A stretch of DNA of 64,000 nt from an uncultured Bacteroidales bacterium (lineage in GTDB: Bacteria > Bacteroidota > Bacteroidia > Bacteroidales > Barnesiellaceae): assembly GCA_949298955.1 (NCBI GenBank), contig CASFYQ010000002.1, forward strand, positions 1 to 64,000, written 5' to 3'. Below, one piece after another: positions 6,765 through 15,282 of this stretch. Numbering within the stretch: position 1 is the first letter of the stretch; every line of letters starts with the position of its first letter. A program made the translations under genes and the position numbers. Below the pieces are notes generated by a model. It did no database searches, was not told where the DNA came from, and was given only the letters and a program-made list of their open reading frames with translations.

Positions 6765-7808
6765 TTACTCTTCTTCGGCGAGCGAGTTCCAGCCTTGTGC
6801 CCGCAGGGTAATTTCGGTGTCATCGCGGGTTATCATGCAGCAGCCCAGCTCGGGTTTGGTCATGTGACCTATCACACGAACGCCGGGTATGGCGGCGACA
6901 GTGTCGTGTTTTTCGAGCGGAACGGTGAAAAGCAGTTCGTAGTCTTCGCCTCCGTTGAGGGCAGCGGTAACGAGGTTCATATTGAACTCCTCGGCCATGA
7001 CGGCCGTTTGATAGTCGATAGGTATGCGGTCTTCGTAGATGCGGCACCCTACATGGCTTTGCGAGCAGATATGCAGCAGCTCGGAAGAGAGGCCGTCGGA
7101 GATGTCCATCATGGCGGTAGGCACGAGCCCTGCTTTGTCGAGTTCGGCAACGATGTCTTTGCGAGCTTCGGGTTTCAACTGGCGTTCAAGCAGGTATTCG
7201 TGACCTTCGAAGGCAGGTTTGAACTCGGTTTCGCCGGCAAAGATACGTTTCTCGCGCTCGAGCAGTTGCAGCCCCATATAGGCGGCACCCAAGTCGCCGC
7301 TCACGCAGATGAGGTCGTTCTCGCGGGCTCCGTTGCGATAGACGATTTTGTCGGGGTCGGCCTCGCCGATGCAGGTGATACTGATGGTCAGGCCGGTCAT
7401 CGAGGCCGAGGTATCGCCACCTACCAGATCGACACCGTAGATGTCGCAGGCGAGTTGTATACCGGCATAGAGTTCTTCGAGATTCTCGACCGAGAATCGT
7501 TTCGACACACCCAGCGACACGGTAATCTGCCGCGGAGTACCGTTCATGGCGTAGATGTCGGAGAAATTGACTACGGCCGATTTGTATCCCAGGTGTTTCA
7601 AAGGAACGTAGGTGAGGTCGAAATGCACCCCTTCGAGCAACAGGTCGGTGGTGACCAAGGTGCGTTTGCCCCGATAGTCGAGTACGGCGGCATCGTCGCC
7701 CACCCCTTTCAACGACGAGGCGTTTTTGAGTTGTATCTGTTTCGTGAGGCGGTCGATCAATCCGAACTCGCCCAACGAGGCAATTTCAGTGCGTTTTGTT
7801 TCTTCCAT
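6765..7808 (-). CDS. thiL: Thiamine-monophosphate kinase
   Basis: The protein has 347 aa. ThiL uses ATP to convert thiamine monophosphate to the cofactor thiamine diphosphate, the last step of the pathway, in the cytosol. The AIR synthase/ThiL fold is clear: GVGDDAAVLD near the N-terminus (metal and ATP binding), TTDLLLEGVHFDL, VNFSDIYAMNGTPRQ, GGDTSAS, and MMDISDGLSSEL followed by ALNGGEDYELLF near the C-terminus. I chose ATG 7808 (MEETKRTE). Two upstream in-frame starts lie inside or beyond a perfect hairpin at 7818-7848. The gene follows punA by 60 bp on the same strand. The pairing with punA is positional, not metabolic. Confidence 0.93.
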   Translation of the reverse strand: MEETKRTEIASLGEFGLIDRLTKQIQLKNASSLKGVGDDAAVLDYRGKRTLVTTDLLLEGVHFDLTYVPLKHLGYKSAVVNFSDIYAMNGTPRQITVSLGVSKRFSVENLEELYAGIQLACDIYGVDLVGGDTSASMTGLTISITCIGEADPDKIVYRNGARENDLICVSGDLGAAYMGLQLLEREKRIFAGETEFKPAFEGHEYLLERQLKPEARKDIVAELDKAGLVPTAMMDISDGLSSELLHICSQSHVGCRIYEDRIPIDYQTAVMAEEFNMNLVTAALNGGEDYELLFTVPLEKHDTVAAIPGVRVIGHMTKPELGCCMITRDDTEITLRAQGWNSLAEEE

Positions 7809-7817
7809 AGGCATAAC

Positions 7818-7848
7818 GGCAAAGCCCACGATTGTCGTGGGCTTTGCC
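7818..7848 (-). other. Perfect 14-bp hairpin just upstream of thiL
   Basis: The stem GGCAAAGCCCACGA/TCGTGGGCTTTGCC closes on a 3-nt loop, 9 nt before the chosen thiL ATG. On the minus strand it has no U-tract. On the plus strand it is followed by GTGTTTTTTGTTTT. It may attenuate punA read-through or cover the thiL ribosome landing site. Confidence 0.55.
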
Positions 7849-7868
7849 CGGTGTTTTTTGTTTTGCGA

Positions 7869-8681
7869 TTAAAATTGTTCTACGAGCTCTTTCATAATGA
7901 AGCTCATCTTGGGCTGAGCGGCAGCAGCGGCCTTTTGCACATCTTCGTGCGAGCATTTCTCCACGATACCCTCGACCCCCAAGTCGGTGATGACCGAAAC
8001 GGCAAAGACCTCGATACCGGCATGACGGGCTACAATAACCTCGGGCACAGTGCTCATGCCCACGGCATCGCCGCCAATGATGCGGAAATAACGATACTCG
8101 GCGGGTGTCTCGAACGTGGGTCCCTGAGTGCCCACATAGACCCCCTGCTGAACTTTGATACCATTCTTCCCGGCAATCTCGATAGCCTTGTCGATCAAAC
8201 GGTGCGAATAGGCTTCGCTCATATCGGGGAAACGTACGCCCAACTCGTTGTAGTTGCGGCCGTGCAGCGGATGCTCGGGGAAAAGGTTGATGTGGTCGCG
8301 GATAATCATAATGTCGCCGATAGCAAAGTCGGGATTCATACCACCGGCCGCGTTGGAGACAAAGAGGTGTTCGATGCCCAACTCTTTCATCACCCGCACG
8401 GGGAAAGTCACCTGCTTCATGTCATATCCCTCATAGAAATGGAAACGGCCTTGCATGGCCATCACATCTTTTTTACCGAGCTTCCCGAAGATAAGTTTTC
8501 CCTGATGCCCCTCGACAGTCGACACGGGGAAATTGGGGATTTCGGTATAGGGAATTTCGGTCTTGTCGGTAATATGGTTTACCAACTCGCCCAACCCCGT
8601 ACCCAATATGATAGCGGTCTTAGGCAGTACCTGCACTTTCGAGGCAATGTAGGCAGCTGTTTCTTTAATCTTTTCAATCAT
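7869..8681 (-). CDS. punA: Purine nucleoside phosphorylase
   Basis: The protein has 270 aa, the usual size for trimeric class I purine nucleoside phosphorylase (PNP/MTAP family). It splits inosine or guanosine with phosphate to give base and ribose 1-phosphate. Visible family motifs are ILGTGLGEL (phosphate-binding loop), GRFHFYEGY, FVSNAAGGMNP, GVYVGTQGPTFETPAEYR and VGMSTVPEVIVARHAG, then VITDLG near the C-terminus. Start ATG 8681 (MIEKIKETA) fits the family. Longer upstream reading would cross the promoter at 8715-8722. thiL follows on the same strand. Confidence 0.93.
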   Translation of the reverse strand: MIEKIKETAAYIASKVQVLPKTAIILGTGLGELVNHITDKTEIPYTEIPNFPVSTVEGHQGKLIFGKLGKKDVMAMQGRFHFYEGYDMKQVTFPVRVMKELGIEHLFVSNAAGGMNPDFAIGDIMIIRDHINLFPEHPLHGRNYNELGVRFPDMSEAYSHRLIDKAIEIAGKNGIKVQQGVYVGTQGPTFETPAEYRYFRIIGGDAVGMSTVPEVIVARHAGIEVFAVSVITDLGVEGIVEKCSHEDVQKAAAAAQPKMSFIMKELVEQF

Positions 8682-8714
8682 CGCAGTAACTATTTTAATA
8701 AATAACCAAGATTG

Positions 8715-8722
8715 CAAATATA
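8715..8722 (-). promoter_or_regulatory. punA: punA promoter (TAnnTTTG)
   Basis: Minus-strand TATATTTG 33 bp upstream of the punA ATG, preceded by CACCATTCAC. A TTTG-type -33 box lies 20 bp further upstream (GACAAATA on the plus strand). The context resembles the proximal half of the dispersed promoter repeat. Confidence 0.6.
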
Positions 8723-8974
8723 GTGAATGGTGAGCGCAAAGACAAATAGAATAACAGGTTTTCAAATTTACTCCCTCCAAATCAGATTTTAAACGAGATT
8801 CCATATCCTCTACATATATAATAATGAGCGCAGCAAAGCCCGACGCACCTTGATTTTGCAAAAAAAGACAGAGGACTCTTCGCTCCCCACATAACGCCTG
8901 CGGCGATGTTTTTGAGGAGACCCGATTCTCTTTTTCTTAAATTTCAATAAATAATCACCGGATAAAGTTTTTTT

Positions 8975-8997
8975 CGCTATCTTTACAAAAGATAGTG
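8975..8997. promoter_or_regulatory. Palindrome covering a TATCTTT box upstream of the esterase operon
   Basis: CGCTATCTTT-ACA-AAAGATAGTG is a 10-bp inverted repeat with one mismatch. Each arm contains a TATCTTT(A/T) -7-like box, so it may be a bidirectional promoter or an operator over the esterase operon promoter. The remaining 8723-9089 stretch holds no gene I can support. Confidence 0.4.
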
Positions 8998-9089
8998 AAA
9001 AGCGGGTGTAAACAGGAGAGAATCGCCGTAATTCAAGGGTTGTTCTGCCAAGCCGCTTTCTATCTTCCATAAAGATAATACCATCGAAG

Positions 9090-9998
9090 ATGAAACGTAT
9101 TCTACTCGGTCTCGTAGCCCTGATATGGGGGCATATACTCCTTGCCGACAGCATGGGCGGTACACTGACCGAATTACAATTCGAATCGGGAAGCATCAAT
9201 CGCAGTTACAAACTCTATCGCCCGGCCCATCTATCGCCCGGGGCACCGCTGGTTTTCGTGCTTCACGGCTACGGCGGCAGTGCCGACCCCGAGAGATTCG
9301 GCATGGATTCCATCGCCGACAAATACGGGTTTGCCGTGTGCTATCCCCAAGGCGAGCGCGACAAGCGGGGCAAGACATGCTGGAATGTGGGCTACCCCTT
9401 TCAGGACGATATGACCATCGACGACGTGGCATTTCTGTGCGAACTGGCACAACACCTGCAACAAACCTATCGACTGAGTGCCCGCAACACCTTCTGTACA
9501 GGCTATTCCAACGGTGGCGAAATGTGCTATCTGCTGGCCTACAAGGCCCCTCAGGTATTCAAGGCAGTGGCTCCCATTGCGGGACTCACACTCGAATGGA
9601 TGTACCGCGAGCTGGCTGCCGACACTCCTGTCCCCCTGCTCGAAATTCACGGGACGAAAGACAAAACCTCGATGTGGAACGGCGACCCCGAGAACCGAGG
9701 CGGCTGGGGCGAATACATTGCCGTACCCCTGGCCGTAGGCTATTGGGCGGCCCAAAACCGATGCACCCACGAAATAACCGACACGATTGCCTCGCTCAAT
9801 CCCGAGTCGGGACATTCGATTGTTCGCCACCGATATGTCGGCGGAACCGACAACCACGAGGTGTGGCTCTATGAAATCATGGGCGGCACCCACTCATGGG
9901 GCGAGAAAGACTTGGTCACGGGCGAACACATCTGGCAGTTTTTCAGTCGCTTTGTCGAGCCCGAGCCGGTAACGATACCCCAACCGGCAACCCGATAA
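9090..9998 (+). CDS. Secreted alpha/beta-hydrolase esterase (LpqC/PHB-depolymerase type)
   Basis: The protein has 302 aa. Residues 1-19 form a signal peptide (ILLGLVALIWGHILLADS). The catalytic triad can be placed: oxyanion motif VFVLHGYGG, nucleophile Ser in TGYSNGGEMC, acid in LEIHGTKDKT, His in MGGTHSWGE. This pattern belongs to the PHB depolymerase/LpqC/CE1-like esterases, which in Bacteroidales often remove acetyl or feruloyl groups from polysaccharides. A true polyhydroxybutyrate substrate is unlikely. It is followed on the same strand by a secreted sugar isomerase-like protein (35 bp) and a sugar kinase-like protein, suggesting a small glycan-processing operon. The substrate is unknown. 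Confidence 0.82.
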   Translation: MKRILLGLVALIWGHILLADSMGGTLTELQFESGSINRSYKLYRPAHLSPGAPLVFVLHGYGGSADPERFGMDSIADKYGFAVCYPQGERDKRGKTCWNVGYPFQDDMTIDDVAFLCELAQHLQQTYRLSARNTFCTGYSNGGEMCYLLAYKAPQVFKAVAPIAGLTLEWMYRELAADTPVPLLEIHGTKDKTSMWNGDPENRGGWGEYIAVPLAVGYWAAQNRCTHEITDTIASLNPESGHSIVRHRYVGGTDNHEVWLYEIMGGTHSWGEKDLVTGEHIWQFFSRFVEPEPVTIPQPATR

Positions 9999-10033
9999 CG
10001 ATTTCGAATATCTCACTTTAAAATACATTCATC

Positions 10034-10975
10034 ATGTTCACAAAAAACAAATGCTTATTCGTGCTTTTAGCAATCATTGCCATCTCGGCAAGTGGAAAAG
10101 AGAAATACCCTCCTTTGCGGGTGGGTTGTTCCATCGGTATCAATACCGCCAACTACAACAACCTGCACGCGATGAAAGAGGCGGGTATCGATTGTGTGGA
10201 GATTTCGTTAGGGGCAAAACTCTTTACCAACAAGGAGATTAGCGACGAAGAGATTACGGCCCGCATGAAGAGAGCCCGGCAGGCTGCCGACTCGGCCGGT
10301 GTCGAGATCTGGTCGATACACATGCCTTTCGGCAAAGAGATTGACCTCTCGCAAAGCGACGAAACAATCAGACAGAGTACCGTAGCCCTGCAACGGCGTA
10401 TTCTGCGGTTCTGCAAGATACTGCAACCCCGGGTTATCCTCTTTCACCCCAGCTGGTATTTGGGACTCAACGAACGCCCCAAACGCATCGCCCAACTCTT
10501 GCGCTCGGTCAACGAACTTAACCCCTTGGTCAAAGAAGCCGGCGCCATCATGGTCATCGAGAATATGCTCGGTCACGAATTGCTTCGCAACGAGAAATAC
10601 GAACGTCCGTTGTGCCGTACGGTCGAAGAGGTAGAGCTGATTATGAAACAGATGCCCAGCGATGTCTATTCGGCCGTCGACATGAACCACATCGACAACC
10701 CCGAACGGCTCATCGAAGCCATGGGCAACCGGGTGAAGACTCTACATGTCTCTGACGGGAACGGCCGGGCCGAATGCCACTACATGCCCAACCCTTACAG
10801 CGGGAAAGGCGACAACGATTGGAACCTGATACAACAGGCTCTCTATAACGCCGAATACACGGGGCCCTTCATGTACGAGGTCAACTCAAAAGAGTACAAC
10901 AATCCGCAAGAGCTCTACGAGTGCTACCAAATGCTCTATCGTGCGTTCATCGAATCGATTCAACAGAAACAATAA
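10034..10975 (+). CDS. Secreted sugar-phosphate isomerase/epimerase-like TIM barrel
   Basis: The protein has 313 aa. An N-terminal signal peptide (CLFVLLAIIAISASG) precedes a xylose isomerase-like TIM barrel (AP endonuclease 2 superfamily). Metal-binding positions are suggested by WSIHMPFG, VILFHPSW, MVIENMLG (Glu), AVDMNHIDN and KTLHVSDG near the C-terminus. Such proteins isomerise or epimerise free sugars, or in some branches cleave sugar derivatives. Export is unusual for cytosolic isomerases but common for this Bacteroidales subgroup. Its position between the esterase and the kinase suggests a shared glycan pathway. The exact reaction is unknown. Confidence 0.75.
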   Translation: MFTKNKCLFVLLAIIAISASGKEKYPPLRVGCSIGINTANYNNLHAMKEAGIDCVEISLGAKLFTNKEISDEEITARMKRARQAADSAGVEIWSIHMPFGKEIDLSQSDETIRQSTVALQRRILRFCKILQPRVILFHPSWYLGLNERPKRIAQLLRSVNELNPLVKEAGAIMVIENMLGHELLRNEKYERPLCRTVEEVELIMKQMPSDVYSAVDMNHIDNPERLIEAMGNRVKTLHVSDGNGRAECHYMPNPYSGKGDNDWNLIQQALYNAEYTGPFMYEVNSKEYNNPQELYECYQMLYRAFIESIQQKQ

Positions 10976-10985
10976 ATAACGACCT

Positions 10986-12074
10986 ATGAAAGATTTGAGC
11001 AGCATCTTGTCGCATTTTGCCTTGACGGGCAAAGTGGTCGAGATAAAACCACTGGGAGCGGGTCTCATCAACGACTCGTACAAGGTGACGACGACTCCCC
11101 CAGAGGCTTCGGACTATGTATTGCAACGTATCAATCACACCATCTTCACCAACGTAGATATGCTCCAAAACAATTTCTACCGGGTGACGACTCATATCCG
11201 CGGCAAACTGGAAGCCCGAGGCGAGAACGACATCGACCGCAAGGTGCTCACCCTTGTCCCTACCCTCGACCATAAACTCTACTATCACGATGGCGAGAGC
11301 TATTGGCGAGTGCTCATCTTTATCCCCAACGCCAAGAGCTACGAGGCCGTAACCCCCGAATACTCCTACTATGCCGGGCAGGCCTTCGGCGATTTTCAGG
11401 CCATGCTTGCCGACATTCCGGTAAAACTGGGCGAAACGATTCCCGATTTCCATAACATGGAGTTCCGCCTGAAACAGTTGCACGAGGCCGTAGCTGCCGA
11501 CACCGCAGGCCGGGTGGCCGAGGTGCAGCCCCTGCTCGACGAACTCGAAAAAAGAGCCGATGCCATGTGTCTGGCCGAACGCCTGCACCGCGAAGGCAAA
11601 CTGCCCAAACGCATCTGTCACTGCGATACGAAGGTGAACAACATGATGTTTGACGAAACCGGACGGGTTTTATGCGTCATCGACCTCGACACGGTGATGC
11701 CCAGCTATATTTTCTCCGATTTCGGCGATTTCATGCGCACCGCCGCCAACTCCGGCGAGGAGGACGACCCGAATCTCGACAACGTCAATTTCAATATGGA
11801 GATTTTCAAGGCCTTTACCAAAGGCTATCTGGAAAAGGCCCGAGTATTTCTCACCGATATCGAAATCGACAACCTGCCCTACGCCGCCACCCTCTTCCCC
11901 TACATGCAGACCGTGCGGTTCCTTACCGACTACATCAACGGCGACACCTACTACAAGATTAAATATCCCGAGCACAACCTGGTTCGCTCCCGCGCGCAGT
12001 TCAAGCTGCTGCAAAGCGCCGAAGCTGCCGTGCCCGCGATGAAAGCCTATATCGACGAGTGTCTGGGTAGGTGA
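10986..12074 (+). CDS. Sugar kinase of the aminoglycoside-phosphotransferase fold (NahK-like)
   Basis: The protein has 362 aa. The fold is that of choline/aminoglycoside kinases: an N-terminal nucleotide lobe (GAGLINDSYKV), catalytic loop RICHCDTKVNNMMFD (Asp and Asn) and metal-binding CVIDLDTVMPSYIFSDFGD. The length and the CHCDTK...DLDT pattern are those of N-acetylhexosamine 1-kinase (NahK), which phosphorylates GlcNAc/GalNAc at C1. Relatives in Bacteroides have been mislabelled as mucin-desulfating sulfatases. It starts 10 bp after the isomerase-like gene, so co-transcription is likely. Substrate by analogy only. Confidence 0.75.
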   Translation: MKDLSSILSHFALTGKVVEIKPLGAGLINDSYKVTTTPPEASDYVLQRINHTIFTNVDMLQNNFYRVTTHIRGKLEARGENDIDRKVLTLVPTLDHKLYYHDGESYWRVLIFIPNAKSYEAVTPEYSYYAGQAFGDFQAMLADIPVKLGETIPDFHNMEFRLKQLHEAVAADTAGRVAEVQPLLDELEKRADAMCLAERLHREGKLPKRICHCDTKVNNMMFDETGRVLCVIDLDTVMPSYIFSDFGDFMRTAANSGEEDDPNLDNVNFNMEIFKAFTKGYLEKARVFLTDIEIDNLPYAATLFPYMQTVRFLTDYINGDTYYKIKYPEHNLVRSRAQFKLLQSAEAAVPAMKAYIDECLGR

Positions 12075-12131
12075 TTCCGCACCTCGTGACGGGACCCAAA
12101 CCGTCCTTCATCTTGTCGGGACAACTCTATC

Positions 12132-12173
12132 GTTCCCTGCTGCGCGACAAGAAGCACGGCAGGGAACTTTTAT
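12132..12173 (+). terminator. Terminator of the esterase operon
   Basis: The stem GTTCCCTGC/GCAGGGAAC with an 18-nt loop is followed by TTTTAT, 58 bp after the kinase stop. Confidence 0.65.
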
Positions 12174-12264
12174 CTCCACCCGGCAATTATCAAAACCCAC
12201 CCCATACTCCTCTCAAAATAATTAAAAAAGTCTGAAACGACGCCTGTCGACACCCGCTTTTAGC

Positions 12265-12272
12265 TACCTTTG
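12265..12272 (+). promoter_or_regulatory. TAnnTTTG promoter for the EamA transporter
   Basis: TACCTTTG followed by CAG, 112 bp upstream of the ATG. It lies downstream of the previous terminator, so the transporter has its own transcript. Confidence 0.55.
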
Positions 12273-12384
12273 CAGTTGAAAAGACTTGGGGCTGTCTCAT
12301 TTGAATGCAAGGTAGAGCCGCAGCACATTACAAGCTTCGGTTCCCCGCCTCGAAAGGCAGCCCGGAAAACCTGAAACCGGGGAA

Positions 12385-13323
12385 ATGAAATCGATTAAAG
12401 GACTGCTTTATGCCGTGGTGTCGTCGTCGACATTCGGGCTCGTGCCCCTCTTTGCCGTACCCGCTCTGCAAGCCGGTGTACCGGTCAATTCGGTCGTGTT
12501 CTATCGGTTTGCCTTTTCGGCCGTACTGATAGGACTCGTCCTGCTCATCAAGCGGGAGAGTTTCCGCATCGAGAAACGGCAACTCCCGGTCATCGCAGGC
12601 TTTGCGTTCCTCTATGCCGCCACCTCGATTCTGTTGACACAGTCGTACCTCTACATACCCAGCGGACTGGCCACCACGCTGCACTTTCTCTACCCGGTAC
12701 TGGTAACAATACTGATGGTTACGTTTTTCAAGGAACGCCTTTCGATACCCGTCGTCGTGGCTACCTTGCTGGCCCTCGGCGGCATCTATCTGTTGAGCGG
12801 GAGCGATGGCGGGGAGTTCAACACCACAGGCATGATTCTGGCTCTAACCACCGTGCTCACCTATGCCTCGTATATCGTAGGGCTGAACCCGTCGAGTGCC
12901 CGCCACATCGAAAGCCTCAAACTCACCTTCTATATCCTCTCCATCGGGGCCTTTCTTTTTCTGACCAATCTGCTGGTACAAGGCGAAAGTCCGGCCCCTA
13001 TCCCTTCGTGGGAAACGGGCCTCGACCTCTTCCTGCTGGCATTGATTCCCACCTTTGTCTCCAACCTAACCCTCATTCTGGCCGTGAAGCACATAGGCTC
13101 GACCACCACCGCCGTACTGGGCTGTATGGAACCGCTCACTGCCGTGGTGATGGGTATCCTCTTCCTGGGCGAAAGTTGCAGTCCCATACAGGCTCTGGGT
13201 ATCGGCATCATACTCGTAGCAGTCACCACGGTGATTATGGCCCGCAATCCCGGCGAGCTGAAAAAGGCTTGCCGAATCGTGCCCCGGCTGCTCAACAAGA
13301 CAACCTCACAAACCAAACGATAA
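12385..13323 (+). CDS. EamA-family (DMT superfamily) transporter
   Basis: The protein has 312 aa and about ten hydrophobic segments in two repeated halves, as in EamA/RhaT-type exporters of the drug/metabolite superfamily. The second half contains the typical SNLTLILAVKHIGSTTTAVLG and MEPLTAVVMGILFLGE signature. It sits in the inner membrane and probably exports an amino acid-like or other small metabolite. It stands alone between a terminator and the gad region. The substrate cannot be inferred. Confidence 0.88.
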   Translation: MKSIKGLLYAVVSSSTFGLVPLFAVPALQAGVPVNSVVFYRFAFSAVLIGLVLLIKRESFRIEKRQLPVIAGFAFLYAATSILLTQSYLYIPSGLATTLHFLYPVLVTILMVTFFKERLSIPVVVATLLALGGIYLLSGSDGGEFNTTGMILALTTVLTYASYIVGLNPSSARHIESLKLTFYILSIGAFLFLTNLLVQGESPAPIPSWETGLDLFLLALIPTFVSNLTLILAVKHIGSTTTAVLGCMEPLTAVVMGILFLGESCSPIQALGIGIILVAVTTVIMARNPGELKKACRIVPRLLNKTTSQTKR

Positions 13324-13524
13324 TCGCCTGAGAGATAACCGTCGCCGGGTTGTTTTCGATCTCCTTGCTTACAGAAGAACGGCTGACAACCCGCATTCCC
13401 GTATATTTATCTACCTCCTTCTCCCGGGTAAAAAGTCCCCCCGACTCCCGCATCCTTAACAAGTGCGAAATGGTGCTGGAATACCTCAACATACTAAACT
13501 TTTGTCCTGCCGGGGCTGTTGTTT

Positions 13525-13569
13525 ACCTGCGAAGCCGACTCCCCCTCCGGGAGCATCGGTCTCGCAGGT
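13525..13569 (+). promoter_or_regulatory. Stable stem-loop in front of gadB
   Basis: Arms ACCTGCGA/TCGCAGGT enclose GCCGA/TCGGT and CTCCC/GGGAG. The hairpin ends 23 bp before the gadB ATG and has no U-tract. It may be a regulatory leader of gadB or a weak terminator of the EamA gene. The 13324-13524 stretch shows nothing else supportable. Confidence 0.45.
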
Positions 13570-13592
13570 CTAATTTATAAATACTTGATACG

Positions 13593-15035
13593 ATGAAAGA
13601 TTTTAGTTTAAGAGAAGGAGATGCCAAGACAAGCATCTTCGGGTCCGACGAAATGTTGAAACCTTCACCCACCGAGTGCATACCCGATGCGCCCACCACC
13701 CCCGAAATTGCCTATCAAATGGTCAAAGACGAAACTTTCGCCCAAACTCAACCCCGGCTAAATCTGGCCACCTTTGTCACCACCTACATGGACAAATATG
13801 CCACCAAACTGATGAACGAGGCTATCGATATTAACTATATCGACGAGACGGAGTATCCCCGCATCGCCGTCATGAACGCCAAATGTATCAACATCATGGC
13901 CAATTTATGGAACTCGCCCGAAGAGTCAAAATGGAAATGCGGCGCCGTAGCGATAGGTTCGTCGGAAGCCTGTATGCTGGGCGGTGTCGCCGCCTGGTTG
14001 CGCTGGCGCAAAAAACGCCGGGCACAAGGGAAACCCACCGACAAGCCCAACTTTGTCATCTCCTCGGCCTATCAGGTGGTATGGGAGAAATTTGCCCAAC
14101 TGTGGCAAATCGAACTTCGCCAAGTACCTCTCACACTCGACAAACCCACTCTCGACCCGGAGGAAGCTCTCAAAATGTGTGACGAAAATACCATCTGCAT
14201 CGTCCCCATCGAAGGTGTTACCTGGACGGGACTAAACGACAATGTGGAACGGCTCGACCATCTGCTCGACGAGTTCAACAAAAAGACAGGCTACGATATT
14301 CCCATACATGTCGACGCTGCTTCGGGCGGATTTATACTCCCCTTTCTCGAACCACACAAAAAGTGGGATTTCCGCTTGAAATGGGTTCTCTCCATCAGCA
14401 CCTCGGGCCACAAATTCGGACTGGTCTACCCCGGTCTGGGCTGGGTGGTATGGCGCGACAAGAAATATCTGCCCGACGACATGTCGTTCAGTGTCAACTA
14501 TCTGGGAGCCGACATCACACAAGTAGGGCTCAATTTTTCCCGTCCGGCCGCCCAAATTCTGGGTCAATACTACCAGTTTATCCGACTGGGATTCCAGGGC
14601 TACAAGGCAATTCAATACAACAGCATGCAGATTGCCCAATACCTGCACAGCGAAATAGGCAAAATGGCCCCCTTTGTCAATTACAGCAACCGGGTGGAAA
14701 ACCCGCTCTTCATCTGGTATATGCACCCCGACTATGCCAAGAACGCCCGATGGACGTTGTATGACCTGCAAGACCGCCTGCGCCAGAACGGCTGGATGGT
14801 TCCTGCCTACTCGCTGCCCAAGAGCATCGAAACCTACATCGTCATGCGAGTCGTGGTGCGTCAAGGATTCAGCCGCGACATGGCCGACATGCTGCTGAAC
14901 GACATTCGCAATGCCGTGGCCGACCTCGAAAAACTCGAATATCCTACCTCGACCCGCATCGCTCAGGAGAAGAACATCGAAATCGAGAATACCCAATTCT
15001 CCCACACGGGATTCCGCAGGAAATCCAAAAAATAA
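13593..15035 (+). CDS. gadB: Glutamate decarboxylase
   Basis: The protein has 480 aa, close to the family's usual 466-480. This PLP enzyme converts glutamate to GABA and CO2, consuming a cytosolic proton. The PLP-binding lysine is in STSGHKFGLVYPG (about Lys274), preceded by the HVDAASGGFILPF block. GSSEACMLGG binds the cofactor phosphate. The C-terminal tail (FSHTGFRRKSKK) resembles the pH-responsive tail of GadB, which ends in a His-containing segment. gadC follows on the same strand after 247 bp, so the two form the glutamate-dependent acid-resistance module. Confidence 0.95.
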   Translation: MKDFSLREGDAKTSIFGSDEMLKPSPTECIPDAPTTPEIAYQMVKDETFAQTQPRLNLATFVTTYMDKYATKLMNEAIDINYIDETEYPRIAVMNAKCINIMANLWNSPEESKWKCGAVAIGSSEACMLGGVAAWLRWRKKRRAQGKPTDKPNFVISSAYQVVWEKFAQLWQIELRQVPLTLDKPTLDPEEALKMCDENTICIVPIEGVTWTGLNDNVERLDHLLDEFNKKTGYDIPIHVDAASGGFILPFLEPHKKWDFRLKWVLSISTSGHKFGLVYPGLGWVVWRDKKYLPDDMSFSVNYLGADITQVGLNFSRPAAQILGQYYQFIRLGFQGYKAIQYNSMQIAQYLHSEIGKMAPFVNYSNRVENPLFIWYMHPDYAKNARWTLYDLQDRLRQNGWMVPAYSLPKSIETYIVMRVVVRQGFSRDMADMLLNDIRNAVADLEKLEYPTSTRIAQEKNIEIENTQFSHTGFRRKSKK

Positions 15036-15282
15036 AGAAATACGAAACGGGAGATTCCAATCACTCGCATCGAGCAGCCCGTGAACAACAGCAGTACGGC
15101 AGCGTAACGGTCTGACGGAGAGTTTACGAATCGACCCACGAGAGCCGGGAGGCATTTCCCGACTTTCGATTTCCACTCAGATATAGCTTCTACTGACGAA
15201 GCGGGGCAAACAACAAGCGGTCGACATTTGTTTATCTGCATGAATGCGGCTGCTCCATTTGGCAAACTTAAATACAACAGAT

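Noticed and set aside
6516..8705. A 729-codon plus-strand open frame over thiL and punA
   Set aside because: It is the antisense of two well-conserved genes. Its product has no recognisable domain, and the length follows from the G+C-rich codon pattern.
13292..13492. A 66-codon minus-strand frame between the EamA gene and gadB, with an HTH-like stretch (TISHLLRMRESGG)
   Set aside because: The similarity to a winged helix is too short, the frame overlaps the EamA stop, and no promoter is visible. It could be a decayed regulator, but I cannot support it.
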